From: Flavobacterium sp. 1
Lineage (GTDB): Bacteria; Bacteroidota; Bacteroidia; Flavobacteriales; Flavobacteriaceae
Direction: 5' to 3'
DNA length: 64,000 nucleotides
NCBI RefSeq assembly: GCF_002797935.1
Contig: NZ_PGER01000001.1
Location: forward strand, 682,001-746,000
Below the pieces are notes generated by a model. That model ran no database searches, was not told the origin of the DNA, and worked only from the letters and a program-made list of their open reading frames with translations. A program made the position numbers and the translations under genes. Shown here piece after piece: positions 8,817 through 16,824 of this stretch (position 1 is its first letter; the number at the start of each line of letters is the position of its first letter).

Positions 8817-9524
8817 ATGGAAAACGCAAATAAAAAAATACTATTAGTAGAAGATGACCTTAATTTTGGTGCAGTTCTAAAAGACTATTTAATGCTAAAT
8901 GATTTTGAAGTTGTTTTGGCTAAAAATGGTATGGAAGGATTTGAAAAATTCAAAAAGGATACTTATGATTTATGCATTCTGGATGTAATGATGCCATACA
9001 AAGACGGTTATACTTTGGCAAAAGAAATAAGAGAAAAAAATAATGATGTGCCTATTATTTTCCTCACAGCAAAATCTATGAAAGAGGATGTTTTAAAAGG
9101 ATATAAAGCTGGTGCTGATGATTATTTAAATAAACCTTTTGATTCTGAAGTTTTATTGATGAAAATTAAAGCCATCATTCAAAGAAAAGCATCTGATGTG
9201 AAAACAGAAGTTGTTCAATTTGAATTTAATGTTGGTAAATTTCACCTAAATTCAAAACTTCGCTTCTTGACATTCAGTGACGAAGAGCCTATTAAGTTAT
9301 CTCCAAAAGAGAATGAATTGCTTAAAATGTTAATTCTGCATGAAAATGATTTGATGCCAAGAGAATTGGCTTTAACAAAAATATGGAGAGATGATAACTA
9401 TTTTACCTCTAGAAGTATGGATGTTTATATTGCTAAACTAAGAAAATATCTGAAACAAGATGAGGATGTTGAGATTTTAAACATTCATGGTGAAGGGTTC
9501 AGATTAGTTGTAAAAGCAAAATAA
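8817..9524 (+). CDS. OmpR/PhoB-family response regulator (RprY-like)
   Basis: The 235-residue protein has a receiver domain (about 1-120) with the acidic pocket D13/D14, phosphoacceptor D56 in ILDVMMP, the conserved Thr in FLTAKS and Lys in NKPFD. A winged-helix DNA-binding domain follows (about 135-235) with LSPKENELLKML and the recognition segment TSRSMDVYIAKLRKYL. It is the partner of the kinase immediately upstream, and a bidirectional terminator follows its stop. The regulon cannot be inferred here. Confidence 0.95.
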   Translation: MENANKKILLVEDDLNFGAVLKDYLMLNDFEVVLAKNGMEGFEKFKKDTYDLCILDVMMPYKDGYTLAKEIREKNNDVPIIFLTAKSMKEDVLKGYKAGADDYLNKPFDSEVLLMKIKAIIQRKASDVKTEVVQFEFNVGKFHLNSKLRFLTFSDEEPIKLSPKENELLKMLILHENDLMPRELALTKIWRDDNYFTSRSMDVYIAKLRKYLKQDEDVEILNIHGEGFRLVVKAK

Positions 9525-9548
9525 TCAATTGATTTCTCATAAAAAAGC

Positions 9549-9580
9549 AAAAAGCTTCGGTTTAGTTCCGAAGCTTTTTT
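9549..9580. terminator. Bidirectional terminator between response regulator and thioesterase
   Basis: A 12-base perfect stem (9549-9560 with 9568-9579, core AAGCTTCGG) is flanked by A-rich and T-rich runs and separates two convergent genes. It reaches the stop codon of the minus-strand gene. Confidence 0.9.
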
Positions 9581-10320
9581 TATTTCCAATTTACTTGTAA
9601 TGCAAAACAGGTTTTGTCATCTTTGGTGATACTAAAAACTACGTCAGTTTCATTGACGCATTCGTGGATTATTACTTTATCTTTGAGAGAGAGTTCTTTT
9701 AAAAAGTTCATTTCAAAACTTTTTATTTGTTGAGACAGTATTTTATTTTCATCAACAAGATCCAAGCACCATTCTAAGTATTTTACATTATTAGCGTGGT
9801 TAACTATATCTAAATCGGATAGGGAAACGGTTCTTTCAAAAATTTCTTCTTTTTCCTGGGGTAGGTTTATTTTTGAAAATCCCATTTCAGTTGCTTTATC
9901 TTCTGGATACAATTCAAAATGTTCGTATGGCAGTGCCAAGGGTTCAGGTCTTCGGGCTTTGGTATTAAAAACAGCCCAAAAGGTTTCGGATCCTATTATT
10001 TTTTTGCCGTTTACATACATTTCAAGTGCACGTACAGAACGAGAATTTTCTAGAGAATTGATCCATGTTTTTACCGTTACAACGTCTCTCCATTTGGGTA
10101 ACTCGGTAATTTCTACACGCATTCTGCTCAAAACCCAAGCTTGGTTGAATTCCTGCATATCGGTGAAGCTGATTCCTCCCACTTCGGAATGAGCAGCTGC
10201 CGTTAATTGCAGTAAATTGCATAAATCAGTATATTTTAGATAGCCATTTGGGGTGCATTGGGTAAAATTAATTTCCCAGTCTCTACTTAATATGGATGCA
10301 AAATTTGGATCTATTGGCAT
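9580..10320 (-). CDS. Acyl-ACP thioesterase (FatA-like)
   Basis: The 246-residue protein looks like a double hot-dog acyl-ACP thioesterase that releases fatty acids from acyl carrier protein. Seen: an N-terminal hot-dog repeat (RDWEINFTQCTPNGYLKY, then LLQLTAAAHSE), the QAWVLSRMRVEI strand, and a second repeat with the likely catalytic Asn/His region DLDIVNHANNVKYLEW. It lies 26 bases downstream of miaA on the same strand and is probably co-transcribed. Chain-length preference cannot be read from sequence. Confidence 0.85.
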   Translation of the reverse strand: MPIDPNFASILSRDWEINFTQCTPNGYLKYTDLCNLLQLTAAAHSEVGGISFTDMQEFNQAWVLSRMRVEITELPKWRDVVTVKTWINSLENSRSVRALEMYVNGKKIIGSETFWAVFNTKARRPEPLALPYEHFELYPEDKATEMGFSKINLPQEKEEIFERTVSLSDLDIVNHANNVKYLEWCLDLVDENKILSQQIKSFEMNFLKELSLKDKVIIHECVNETDVVFSITKDDKTCFALQVNWK

Positions 10321-10346
10321 GGAGATTTATAATTTTAGATTGAAGA

Positions 10347-11279
10347 TTAACGATTTTTGATTTCTGTTTGATTATTTATGTACTCAATTATTTCCGTTCG
10401 ATTGGTCAAATAATCAAACCATTTGGTATTTTCATTTCGCTTGAACCAGGTAAGTTGCCGTTTTGAAAATCTTCGGGTGTTTTTTTTGATTTCTTCGATG
10501 GCAAATGGCAATGTAAAGTCCCCGTCAAAAAAACTGAATAATTCTCGATAGCCAACCGTTTGCAAGGCGTTTAGTTCTTTGTGTTGATATAATGATTGGG
10601 CTTCCGCCAAAAGTCCTTGATTGAGCATAATATCCACTCGCTGGTTTATTCTATCGTAAATTACGTTTCTGTCAGCTTCGAGACCAATGATGATTGGAGT
10701 GAAATTGCGGTTGTTTTTCTTTTGATTTAAAAATGATGAATACGGTTTGCCAGTTCCAAGACAGACTTCTACAAATCGCATCATCCGTTGCGGGTTTTGT
10801 AAGGTTTGCGGATTCTCTAAAGTTATTTTTTGGAAATATATGGGATCGAGTGTTTCTAACTGTTTTTGTAAATATTCGATTCCTTGATTTTCGTAATTTA
10901 AATTCACGCTATCCCGAACGTTAGAATCTATAGCAGGAAATTCGTCGAAGCCTTTTAAAATGGCGTCTACGTACAATCCCGAACCTCCAACAAGTATTGC
11001 GTAATCATTGTTTTCGAACAATTCTTCTATTTTTATAAGTGCTTCTTTTTCAAAATCACCTACGGTATAATTGTCAAAAATAGATTTGTTTTGGATGAAA
11101 TGGTGTGTCGCCGAAGCCAATTCTTCAGGACTGGGTACTGCTGTTCCAATAGTCATTTCCTTGAAAAACTGTCGGCTGTCGCAGGAAACAATTTCGCAAT
11201 TATAGTGATTGGCCAAGTCTATGCTTAAGGCAGTTTTCCCTATGGCTGTTGGTCCAACTACGGTAATCAAATATTTCAT
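10347..11279 (-). CDS. miaA: tRNA dimethylallyltransferase MiaA
   Basis: MiaA transfers a dimethylallyl group to N6 of A37 in tRNAs reading UNN codons. The length of 310 residues is normal. Seen: the P-loop GPTAIGKT at 9-16, the SCDSRQFFKEMTIGTAVP segment holding the catalytic Asp, the GGSGLYVDAILKG motif, and the C-terminal RRFSKRQLTWFKR region that contacts tRNA. MiaE, which hydroxylates the later product of this pathway, is encoded at 24818-25411. Confidence 0.96.
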   Translation of the reverse strand: MKYLITVVGPTAIGKTALSIDLANHYNCEIVSCDSRQFFKEMTIGTAVPSPEELASATHHFIQNKSIFDNYTVGDFEKEALIKIEELFENNDYAILVGGSGLYVDAILKGFDEFPAIDSNVRDSVNLNYENQGIEYLQKQLETLDPIYFQKITLENPQTLQNPQRMMRFVEVCLGTGKPYSSFLNQKKNNRNFTPIIIGLEADRNVIYDRINQRVDIMLNQGLLAEAQSLYQHKELNALQTVGYRELFSFFDGDFTLPFAIEEIKKNTRRFSKRQLTWFKRNENTKWFDYLTNRTEIIEYINNQTEIKNR

Positions 11280-11288
11280 ATTCTTTTT

Positions 11289-11470
11289 TAGCCCAGATGG
11301 TAACGAAAACCCCGGAATTATTCTAGTTAGTTTTTCTTGGTATAAAAGAGCGACTCCTCACCCCCCGACCCCTCTCCAAAAGAGAGGGTAGCTCAAATGG
11401 CTCCTTTTATGCCTTAGAAAAACTGCTGGAATAATGAGGAGTTGTAGTGTACAGCTGGATTAGCTCCTAA
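11289..11470. repeat. Flavobacterial-type intergenic repeat with a long imperfect hairpin and a nested GC-rich repeat
   Basis: The whole gap between miaA and the next gene is structured. It opens with TAGCCCAGATGG and closes with TAGTGTACAGCTGG and TAGCTCCTAA, end motifs I remember from a dispersed intergenic element of Flavobacterium genomes. Inside, an arm at about 11317-11351 pairs imperfectly with 11399-11435. The loop carries a GC-rich word, CTCACCCCCCGACCCCTC, with its own small hairpin (CCTCTCC AAA AGAGAGG). No open reading frame fits here. The element identity rests on memory; the inverted arms are visible directly. Confidence 0.6.
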
Positions 11471-11498
11471 TCTTTTTACTTTTGGAAATTTTTTGATG

Positions 11499-12860
11499 TT
11501 AAAAATTAATAATTTTCTGCACCCTGTTTTTTCTCAAATAGCCTTGAATGTAAGCTCTGGTGTTTCTATTATTTGGTATTGGAATTAAGATGTTTTTTAA
11601 GATTTCTGGGTTTATGATCTGGTAATTTAAATCGTAAAATGCGTATCCTTTGCAAATTCCTTTTTCGATTAATATAGCACTATGTTCCCCTGTTTTTCTT
11701 CCTCTGTCAATGATAATCATGTTTTTGTTATCGAAAAGGTTTTTATCGATGAAAACTTGAACTCTCGAATTGTATTCCTCAGCGGTTATTTGTCCTATGC
11801 AGGCGCCATCGCATTGATTGTTCTCATGCTGTGCGCAGGGAGTTTTTGATGCAGAAAGACCAGTGAGTTTTGGGCACAGCTGATAACTGGCTGTAATGTG
11901 ATTGAGAGCATTTTTCCCTTCCTGCTGGTTTGCAAATGCTGTTATCTCTTTTTTACGGCCATCGGCTTTTTGAAGGTTTAAATTTAAATATCCGTTTTGG
12001 TCTTTTTCGGCATAAATAGCCCAAGACAAAGTGTTTTTGCGTGCCATTCGGTTGTAAATGGGGCGGTTTTTCTTTATTTCTTCGGCTTCTTTTAATAATG
12101 CGATTAATTCACTGCCTGTTTCCTCAAAAGTTACCGTAAAGACTTCGGATTGGATTTTCTTGGCACTGCTGGTTATTCCTGTAAAATGCTGATTGACTCT
12201 TTTTTTGATGTTTTTGCTTTGGCCAATAAATATAATAGTCCCATCTTCTCGATGGATGTAATAAATTCCTGTTCTGGAAGGCAGACTTTCGATTATGTCT
12301 AATAATTTTGGAGAAACTCCTTTGATAACTTCAAATTTGATGAGCTCTTTTGTGATAGTTTTCTCCAAATCTTTATCCAAAAGCATCTTAAAGAGTTTGA
12401 CTGTTGCCAAGGCATCACCATTGGCTCTGTGCCTGTCGGCCATTGGGATTCCTAACGCTCTGACTAGTTTTCCTAAACTATGAGAGGGTTGTTCGGGTAA
12501 TAAACGTTGGGATAATTCAACAGTACAAAGGGTTTTTATATTGAAATCATAACCCAAACGACGAAATTCCGTGCGGAGAATTCTATAATCAAAAGAGGCA
12601 TTATGAGCGACAAGAACACAGTCGTTTGTCATTTCGATAATACGTTTGGCTACTTCAAAAAACTTTGGTGCGCCACGAAGCATTTCATTATTTATGCCTG
12701 TAAGTTTGACAACAAAGGGCTGAATGGGAATTTCAGGATTGATTAAACTGATGAATTGATCTACGATTTCGTGTCCATCAAATTTATAGATAGCAATCTC
12801 TGTTATCCCTTCTTCGTTGAATTGTCCTCCTGTGGTTTCTATGTCGAGTATTGCGTACAT
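11499..12860 (-). CDS. DnaQ-like exonuclease fused to a GIY-YIG nuclease domain
   Basis: The protein joins two nuclease modules. Residues 1-165 are a DEDDh 3'-5' exonuclease like the epsilon subunit of DNA polymerase III: Exo I ILDIETTGG (D6, E8), Exo II HNASFDYRIL and Exo III HRANGDA. From about 190 a UvrC/Cho-like GIY-YIG domain follows (RTGIYYIHREDG, then FIGQSKNIKKRVNQHF). The C-terminal 150 residues include three cysteines (KTPCAQHENNQCDGACIG) seen in the UvrC-like part of this family. I take the ATG at 12860 (MYAILDIETTGG); four more codons to 12872 are open. The likely role is excision or processing of damaged DNA, but this is inferred. Confidence 0.88.
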   Translation of the reverse strand: MYAILDIETTGGQFNEEGITEIAIYKFDGHEIVDQFISLINPEIPIQPFVVKLTGINNEMLRGAPKFFEVAKRIIEMTNDCVLVAHNASFDYRILRTEFRRLGYDFNIKTLCTVELSQRLLPEQPSHSLGKLVRALGIPMADRHRANGDALATVKLFKMLLDKDLEKTITKELIKFEVIKGVSPKLLDIIESLPSRTGIYYIHREDGTIIFIGQSKNIKKRVNQHFTGITSSAKKIQSEVFTVTFEETGSELIALLKEAEEIKKNRPIYNRMARKNTLSWAIYAEKDQNGYLNLNLQKADGRKKEITAFANQQEGKNALNHITASYQLCPKLTGLSASKTPCAQHENNQCDGACIGQITAEEYNSRVQVFIDKNLFDNKNMIIIDRGRKTGEHSAILIEKGICKGYAFYDLNYQIINPEILKNILIPIPNNRNTRAYIQGYLRKNRVQKIINF

Positions 12861-12863
12861 ATT

Positions 12864-12901
12864 CAATATCAAAAATCAATTACAATATCAAAAATCAATT
12901 T
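12864..12901. repeat. Two tandem 19-base repeats, left of the four-helix-bundle gene
   Basis: CAATATCAAAAATCAATTA occurs twice in direct succession (12864-12882 and 12883-12901, the second ending in T). The core CAAAAATCAAT reappears in inverted orientation on the other side of the four-helix-bundle gene. Confidence 0.8.
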
Positions 12902-12920
12902 TAAATTTTTCAATTGATTT

Positions 12921-13292
12921 TTATATTCTTTTATTATTCATCATTTTTGAAGAAATAGCTATTAATTCTTCAACTTCAGTTAATAAATCATTTCTTTCTT
13001 CTTCAATTCCAGCCTTTATATAATCAAGAATTTTTAAAGAATTTCTAGATTCTTTAAGTTCTTTTATACTCAATGAAATTTTAAAAATAAAATCTTTGTC
13101 AGTAATTGTACCTTGAGCTTCACCATAATTTAAAGAAGAACTACCTGATGATCTAATAAGTTGATTTTTATAGTAATCAGGTTCAAATGTTTTTTCTAAT
13201 TTACGGCTAAAAATGATGCACTCTCCAGCAAATCTTACTAATCGGTCTTCAAAATTGAATATTTTTGCAAATTTTGGTTTATTGATATTCAT
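12921..13292 (-). CDS. Four-helix-bundle protein (23S rRNA intervening-sequence protein family)
   Basis: The 123-residue protein resembles the small helical family first found in intervening sequences of 23S rRNA genes and also related to the Avd accessory protein of diversity-generating retroelements. Seen: FNFEDRLVRFAGECIIFSRK, the conserved SSSLNYGEAQGTITDKDFI segment and LKELKESRNSLKIL-type helices. I chose the ATG at 13292; the frame is open to a TTG at 13319, but that start lies inside a repeat. The gene sits alone between housekeeping genes and is bracketed by inverted pairs of 19-base repeats, which suggests that it moved in as a cassette. Its function is unknown; it probably forms multimers that bind nucleic acid. 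Confidence 0.85.
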   Translation of the reverse strand: MNINKPKFAKIFNFEDRLVRFAGECIIFSRKLEKTFEPDYYKNQLIRSSGSSSLNYGEAQGTITDKDFIFKISLSIKELKESRNSLKILDYIKAGIEEERNDLLTEVEELIAISSKMMNNKRI

Positions 13293-13305
13293 TTTTATTT
13301 TTAAA

Positions 13306-13341
13306 ATTGATTTTTGCAATTGCCATTGATTTTTGCAATTG
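13306..13341. repeat. Two tandem 17/19-base repeats, right of the four-helix-bundle gene
   Basis: ATTGATTTTTGCAATTG occurs at 13306-13322 and again at 13325-13341 (period 19). Read on the other strand it matches the left-hand repeat at 12864-12901 in 15 of 17 positions, so the gene between them is flanked by inverted repeats. Confidence 0.8.
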
Positions 13342-13348
13342 AAATATT

Positions 13349-14029
13349 TTATCGTCCTCCAAAGATACTACTTCCAATCCGAATCATTGTGCTGCCGCAT
13401 GCGATTGCTAATTGGTAATCACTTGACATTCCCATTGACAACGTGTTCAATGTTGTAGAGACGGACTGCAATCCGTCTCTACGTTGTGTGTTGTTATGTA
13501 ATTCATCAAAAATTGATTTCAAATGCGTGAATTCCTTTTTGATTTGGTTTTGATTATCCGTAAAAGTAGCCATTCCCATCAAACCAACAATTCGGATGTT
13601 TTTCATCTCTTTAAAAGTCGGAGAGGCTAGGAGTGCTGACAGTTCATCTTCGTCAAGTCCGAATTTTGATTCTTCTTCGGCTAAGTATATTTGTAGCAAA
13701 CAATCTATAATTCTATTGTTTTTTAAGGCTTGTTTGTTGATTTCTTCCAATAATTTCAAACTGTCCACTCCGTGAATCAAGCTCACGAAAGAAGCCATAA
13801 ATTTGACCTTATTGGTTTGTACATGTCCAATCATGTGCCATTCGATATCTTTGGGCATTTGTTCCCATTTATCGACCATTTCCTGGATTTTGTTTTCGCC
13901 AAAAATGCGCTGACCAGCATTATAGGCTTCCATCAGATCAGGAACGGGTTTGGTTTTGGAAACCGCTACTAAAGTAACATGCTCCGGTAGAGTGGATTTT
14001 ATATTGAGGAGGTTTTGTTGGATGGACAT
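13349..14029 (-). CDS. YggS/PLPBP-family pyridoxal phosphate homeostasis protein
   Basis: This 226-residue protein is a one-domain alanine-racemase-fold PLP carrier that balances vitamin B6 and amino acid pools. Seen: the PLP lysine in VAVSKTKPV, FGENKIQEMVDKW, WHMIGHVQTNKVK, the LLQIYLAEEESKFGL strand and the C-terminal LSMGMSSDYQLAI...GSTMIRIGSSIFG phosphate-binding region. Oddly, about ten extra residues (RRDGLQSVST) sit between the FDELHNN helix and LSMGMS; they are encoded by a 28-base palindrome at 13455-13482 that kept the frame. The gene starts 19 bases after the dehydrogenase gene stop and probably shares its transcript. Confidence 0.92.
   Translation of the reverse strand: MSIQQNLLNIKSTLPEHVTLVAVSKTKPVPDLMEAYNAGQRIFGENKIQEMVDKWEQMPKDIEWHMIGHVQTNKVKFMASFVSLIHGVDSLKLLEEINKQALKNNRIIDCLLQIYLAEEESKFGLDEDELSALLASPTFKEMKNIRIVGLMGMATFTDNQNQIKKEFTHLKSIFDELHNNTQRRDGLQSVSTTLNTLSMGMSSDYQLAIACGSTMIRIGSSIFGGR
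13455..13482. repeat. Palindromic repeat inserted in frame within yggS
   Basis: GTAGAGACGGA (13455-13465), a 6-base loop CTGCAA, and the exact complement TCCGTCTCTAC (13472-13482). It looks like the GTAGAGACG...CGTCTCTAC class of dispersed palindromes seen in several bacterial phyla. AAC, or ACAAC counting the palindrome ends, appears on both sides in coding-strand sense, perhaps a short target duplication. Confidence 0.8.
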
Positions 14030-14048
14030 GACATTGATTAATTAAAGA

Positions 14049-14936
14049 TTAAACAAACTGTTTCGAAATCTTCTCCGCTTTTTTACTTTGGCTATAATCG
14101 TAAAAACCTTCGCCTGATTTTACGCCTAATTTTCCTGCTCTCACCATATTTACCAATAAAGGGCAAGGGGCATATTTAGGGTTTTTGAAGCCGTCGTACA
14201 TTACATTCAATATTGCAAGACATACATCAAGACCAATAAAATCGGCTAGTTGTAAAGGCCCCATCGGATGTCCCATTCCGAGTTTCATAACAGTATCAAT
14301 TTCATAAACACCAGCTACTTTATTGTATAGTGTTTCGATAGCCTCATTAATCATAGGCATCAAAATTCTGTTTGCCACAAAACCAGGATAATCGTTTACT
14401 TCAACAGGAGTTTTACCCAGTTTTTCGGATAATTTCATGATAATGTTTGTCACTTCGTCGCTAGTGTTGTAACCACGAATGATTTCTACTAGTTTCATGA
14501 TAGGCACAGGATTCATAAAGTGCATGCCTATAACACGTTCTGGATGCGCAACAACTGCTCCTATTTGAGTAATAGAAATGGAAGAAGTATTGGTCGCCAA
14601 AATAGTATTGTGTGAACATGCTTCGTTTAATTGCTTGAAAATATTTAGTTTTAAATCTACATTTTCAGTTGCTACTTCGACAACTAAATCTGCTCCTACA
14701 ACGCCGTCTTTAATATCAGTATAAGTAATAATATTGGTAATTGTCTTAGCTTTGTCTTCTTCGGTTATAGTTCCTTTTGAAACCATTCGGTCTAAGTTAG
14801 CAAATATTGTTGTCATTCCTTTATCCAATGATTTTTCGGAAACATCGATTAATTTTACGGTAAAACCACTTTGCGCAAAAGTATGGGCAATTCCGTTACC
14901 CATAGTTCCAGCACCGATTACAGCAATAATTTTCAT
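14049..14936 (-). CDS. 3-hydroxyacyl-CoA (3-hydroxybutyryl-CoA) dehydrogenase
   Basis: The 295-residue enzyme oxidises (S)-3-hydroxyacyl-CoA to 3-oxoacyl-CoA with NAD. Seen: the Rossmann glycine motif in VIGAGTMGNGIAHTFA, the NAD-binding Asp after strand two (VKLIDVSE), the catalytic-His region HFMNPVPIMKLVEI, and the C-terminal domain PGFVANRILMPMINEA with GPLQLADFIGLD. It is a stand-alone dehydrogenase without the fused hydratase of FadB-type proteins. It lies between an oxidoreductase gene (89 bases upstream) and yggS (19 bases downstream). It could serve beta-oxidation or butanoate metabolism. Confidence 0.93.
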   Translation of the reverse strand: MKIIAVIGAGTMGNGIAHTFAQSGFTVKLIDVSEKSLDKGMTTIFANLDRMVSKGTITEEDKAKTITNIITYTDIKDGVVGADLVVEVATENVDLKLNIFKQLNEACSHNTILATNTSSISITQIGAVVAHPERVIGMHFMNPVPIMKLVEIIRGYNTSDEVTNIIMKLSEKLGKTPVEVNDYPGFVANRILMPMINEAIETLYNKVAGVYEIDTVMKLGMGHPMGPLQLADFIGLDVCLAILNVMYDGFKNPKYAPCPLLVNMVRAGKLGVKSGEGFYDYSQSKKAEKISKQFV

Positions 14937-15025
14937 TTTTTAAATATTTATAAGTTAAAAAAGTTTAAAACTTAAAATCTAACAATAGACTTTAAACCTT
15001 AAACTTTAGTAGGATTTATTAATTT

Positions 15026-15991
15026 TTACTTATTAAAACAATCAATAATCTGATAGGCAACTCTCAATGCATCAGTTGCCTGTTCCAATGTTACAATTGG
15101 AGTTGTATCATTATTAATCGCATCAGCAAATGTTTCTAATTCGTCAAGAATAGCGTTGTTTTGCAGTACATCTGGATTAGAGAAATAGATTTGTCTTTTT
15201 ACTCCTTCAGCATTTTGCAAAATCATATCGAAATCACCAGGAACTTCTGGTGCATCTTTCATTTTAACCACTTCACATTTTTTTTCTAAGAAATCAACTG
15301 AGATGTAAGCATCTTTTTGAAAAAATCTTGATTTGCGCATGTTTTTCATTGAAATTCTGCTAGCGGTCAAATTAGCCACACAGCCATTTTCGAATTCAAT
15401 TCGGGCATTAGCAATATCAGGAGTATCACTTATAACAGAGACACCACTAGCGCTGATGTTTTTTACTTTTGATTTAACAACGCTCATAATGGCGTCAATA
15501 TCGTGTATCATTAAATCCAAAACAACAGGAACATCAGTACCGCGGGGATTGAATTCGGCTAATCGATGCGTTTCAATAAACATTGGATTTTCGATCATGT
15601 TTTTGGTAGCGATGAAGGCTGGATTGAATCTTTCAACATGACCAACTTGACCTTTAACATTGAATTCTTTTGCTAATGCTATAATTTCTTCAGCTTCTTC
15701 AATGGTATTGGAAATGGGTTTTTCAATAAAAACATGTTTTCCTGATTTGATGGCTACTTTGGCACATTTATAGTGAGAAAGAGTAGGGGTAACGATGTCA
15801 ATAACATCAACCGCATGGATTAATGTTGCAATTGTATTAAAATTTTTGTAACCAAATTCTTTGTTTATTTTTTCGGCGTTTTCTAGATTGGGGTCATAAA
15901 AACCAACTAATTCATACTTTTCAGATTGCTGTAATAAACGCAAATGTATTTTACCTAGATGTCCAGCACCTAATACTCCAATTTTCAGCAT
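15026..15991 (-). CDS. Gfo/Idh/MocA family NAD(P)-dependent oxidoreductase
   Basis: The 321-residue protein has an N-terminal Rossmann fold (GVLGAGHLGKIHLRLL), the family EKP motif (HVFIEKPISNTIEEAEEII), a GHVERFNPAF segment and a C-terminal alpha/beta domain with DVPVVLDLMIHDIDAIM, where the His is a usual catalytic position. Members act on sugars, inositols, UDP-sugar acids or biliverdin; the HVERFNPA version is common in Bacteroidota. The substrate cannot be decided. A CAAAAATA box (reverse of TAnnTTTG) precedes it. Confidence 0.88.
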   Translation of the reverse strand: MLKIGVLGAGHLGKIHLRLLQQSEKYELVGFYDPNLENAEKINKEFGYKNFNTIATLIHAVDVIDIVTPTLSHYKCAKVAIKSGKHVFIEKPISNTIEEAEEIIALAKEFNVKGQVGHVERFNPAFIATKNMIENPMFIETHRLAEFNPRGTDVPVVLDLMIHDIDAIMSVVKSKVKNISASGVSVISDTPDIANARIEFENGCVANLTASRISMKNMRKSRFFQKDAYISVDFLEKKCEVVKMKDAPEVPGDFDMILQNAEGVKRQIYFSNPDVLQNNAILDELETFADAINNDTTPIVTLEQATDALRVAYQIIDCFNK

Positions 15992-16007
15992 AATAATGAT
16001 GTTTCCA

Positions 16008-16015
16008 CAAAAATA
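16008..16015 (-). promoter_or_regulatory. Candidate -7 box for the Gfo/Idh gene
   Basis: Plus-strand CAAAAATA is TATTTTTG on the minus strand, a match to TAnnTTTG, 17 bases upstream of the ATG at 15991. Confidence 0.5.
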
Positions 16016-16127
16016 GTAATAAAATAAGAAATTCCAATTTATAAAATTCTAAATTGTATGCTTAATTTTTATTATTTGGGAGCGGTAATTTGATTTTTAT
16101 TTTGAAGAGGAAATTGATTTAGTTTTC

Positions 16128-16135
16128 TATTTTTG
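16128..16135 (+). promoter_or_regulatory. Candidate promoter for pcm
   Basis: TATTTTTG at 16128-16135 matches TAnnTTTG. A TTG at 16102-16104 lies 23 bases upstream, within the expected spacing. The pcm start is 23 bases downstream. Confidence 0.6.
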
Positions 16136-16158
16136 TTCTATAATAAAAACCTTAAATT

Positions 16159-16800
16159 TTGAAAGACACAGCCAAGCATCAAGGACTTCGTAATCAATTA
16201 GTGAATATATTAAAGCAAAAAGGGATTACGGATAAAAATGTGCTGGAAGCCATTAAAAAAATCCCGCGTCATTTATTTTTAAATTCTAGTTTTGAAGATT
16301 ATGCCTATCAGGATAAGGCTTTTCCTATCGCAGCAGGCCAGACTATTTCACAGCCTTATACTGTAGCTTTTCAATCTCAATTATTAGAAATTCAAAAAGG
16401 GCATAAAGTATTGGAAATAGGAACCGGTTCTGGATATCAAACTGCGGTTTTGTGTTTAATGGGAGCTCAAGTTTTTTCTATCGAAAGACAAAATGAGCTG
16501 TTCAAGCAAACTTCTGCTTTATTGCCAAAACTTGGAATCCGCCCCAAACATCTTTCTTTTGGCGATGGCTATAAAGGACTTCCAAATCATGCGCCTTTTG
16601 ATAGTGTTATTGTTACTGCTGGGGCTCCTTTCATCCCGCAGCCTTTAATGGCACAGCTCAAAGTGGGAGGGAGACTCGTTATTCCTTTAGGGGAGAATGT
16701 TCAAATTATGACAATGCTTATTCGTGTCAATGAGACTCAATTTGAAAAGCATGAATTTGGAGAATTTCGTTTTGTTCCTTTATTAGAAGATAAAAATTAA
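16159..16800 (+). CDS. pcm: Protein-L-isoaspartate O-methyltransferase
   Basis: Pcm methylates L-isoaspartyl residues in damaged proteins using S-adenosylmethionine. The 213-residue length is normal. Seen: the family N-terminus KIPRHLFLNSSFEDYAYQDKAFPI, the GQTISQPYTVAFQSQLL substrate loop, SAM motif I LEIGTGSGYQTAVL, and VIVTAGAPFIPQPLMAQLKVGGRLVIPLG. The start is TTG at 16159: no ATG is present nearby, the reading MKDTAKHQGLRNQLV matches what I recall of flavobacterial relatives, and the promoter box lies just upstream. Confidence 0.95.
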   Translation: MKDTAKHQGLRNQLVNILKQKGITDKNVLEAIKKIPRHLFLNSSFEDYAYQDKAFPIAAGQTISQPYTVAFQSQLLEIQKGHKVLEIGTGSGYQTAVLCLMGAQVFSIERQNELFKQTSALLPKLGIRPKHLSFGDGYKGLPNHAPFDSVIVTAGAPFIPQPLMAQLKVGGRLVIPLGENVQIMTMLIRVNETQFEKHEFGEFRFVPLLEDKN

Positions 16801-16824
16801 AAAGCTATTTAACCAACCAAAACT

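Noticed and set aside
11355..11390. C-rich repeat in the miaA upstream gap as a CRISPR-like unit
   Set aside because: It occurs once, with no regularly spaced repeats or spacers and no cas genes in the window.
14937..15025. TTTAAAC-type word repeats after the Gfo/Idh gene as a regulatory array
   Set aside because: Irregular, low-complexity words of the same kind as in the gaps at 24681 and 60221; no consistent period or symmetry.
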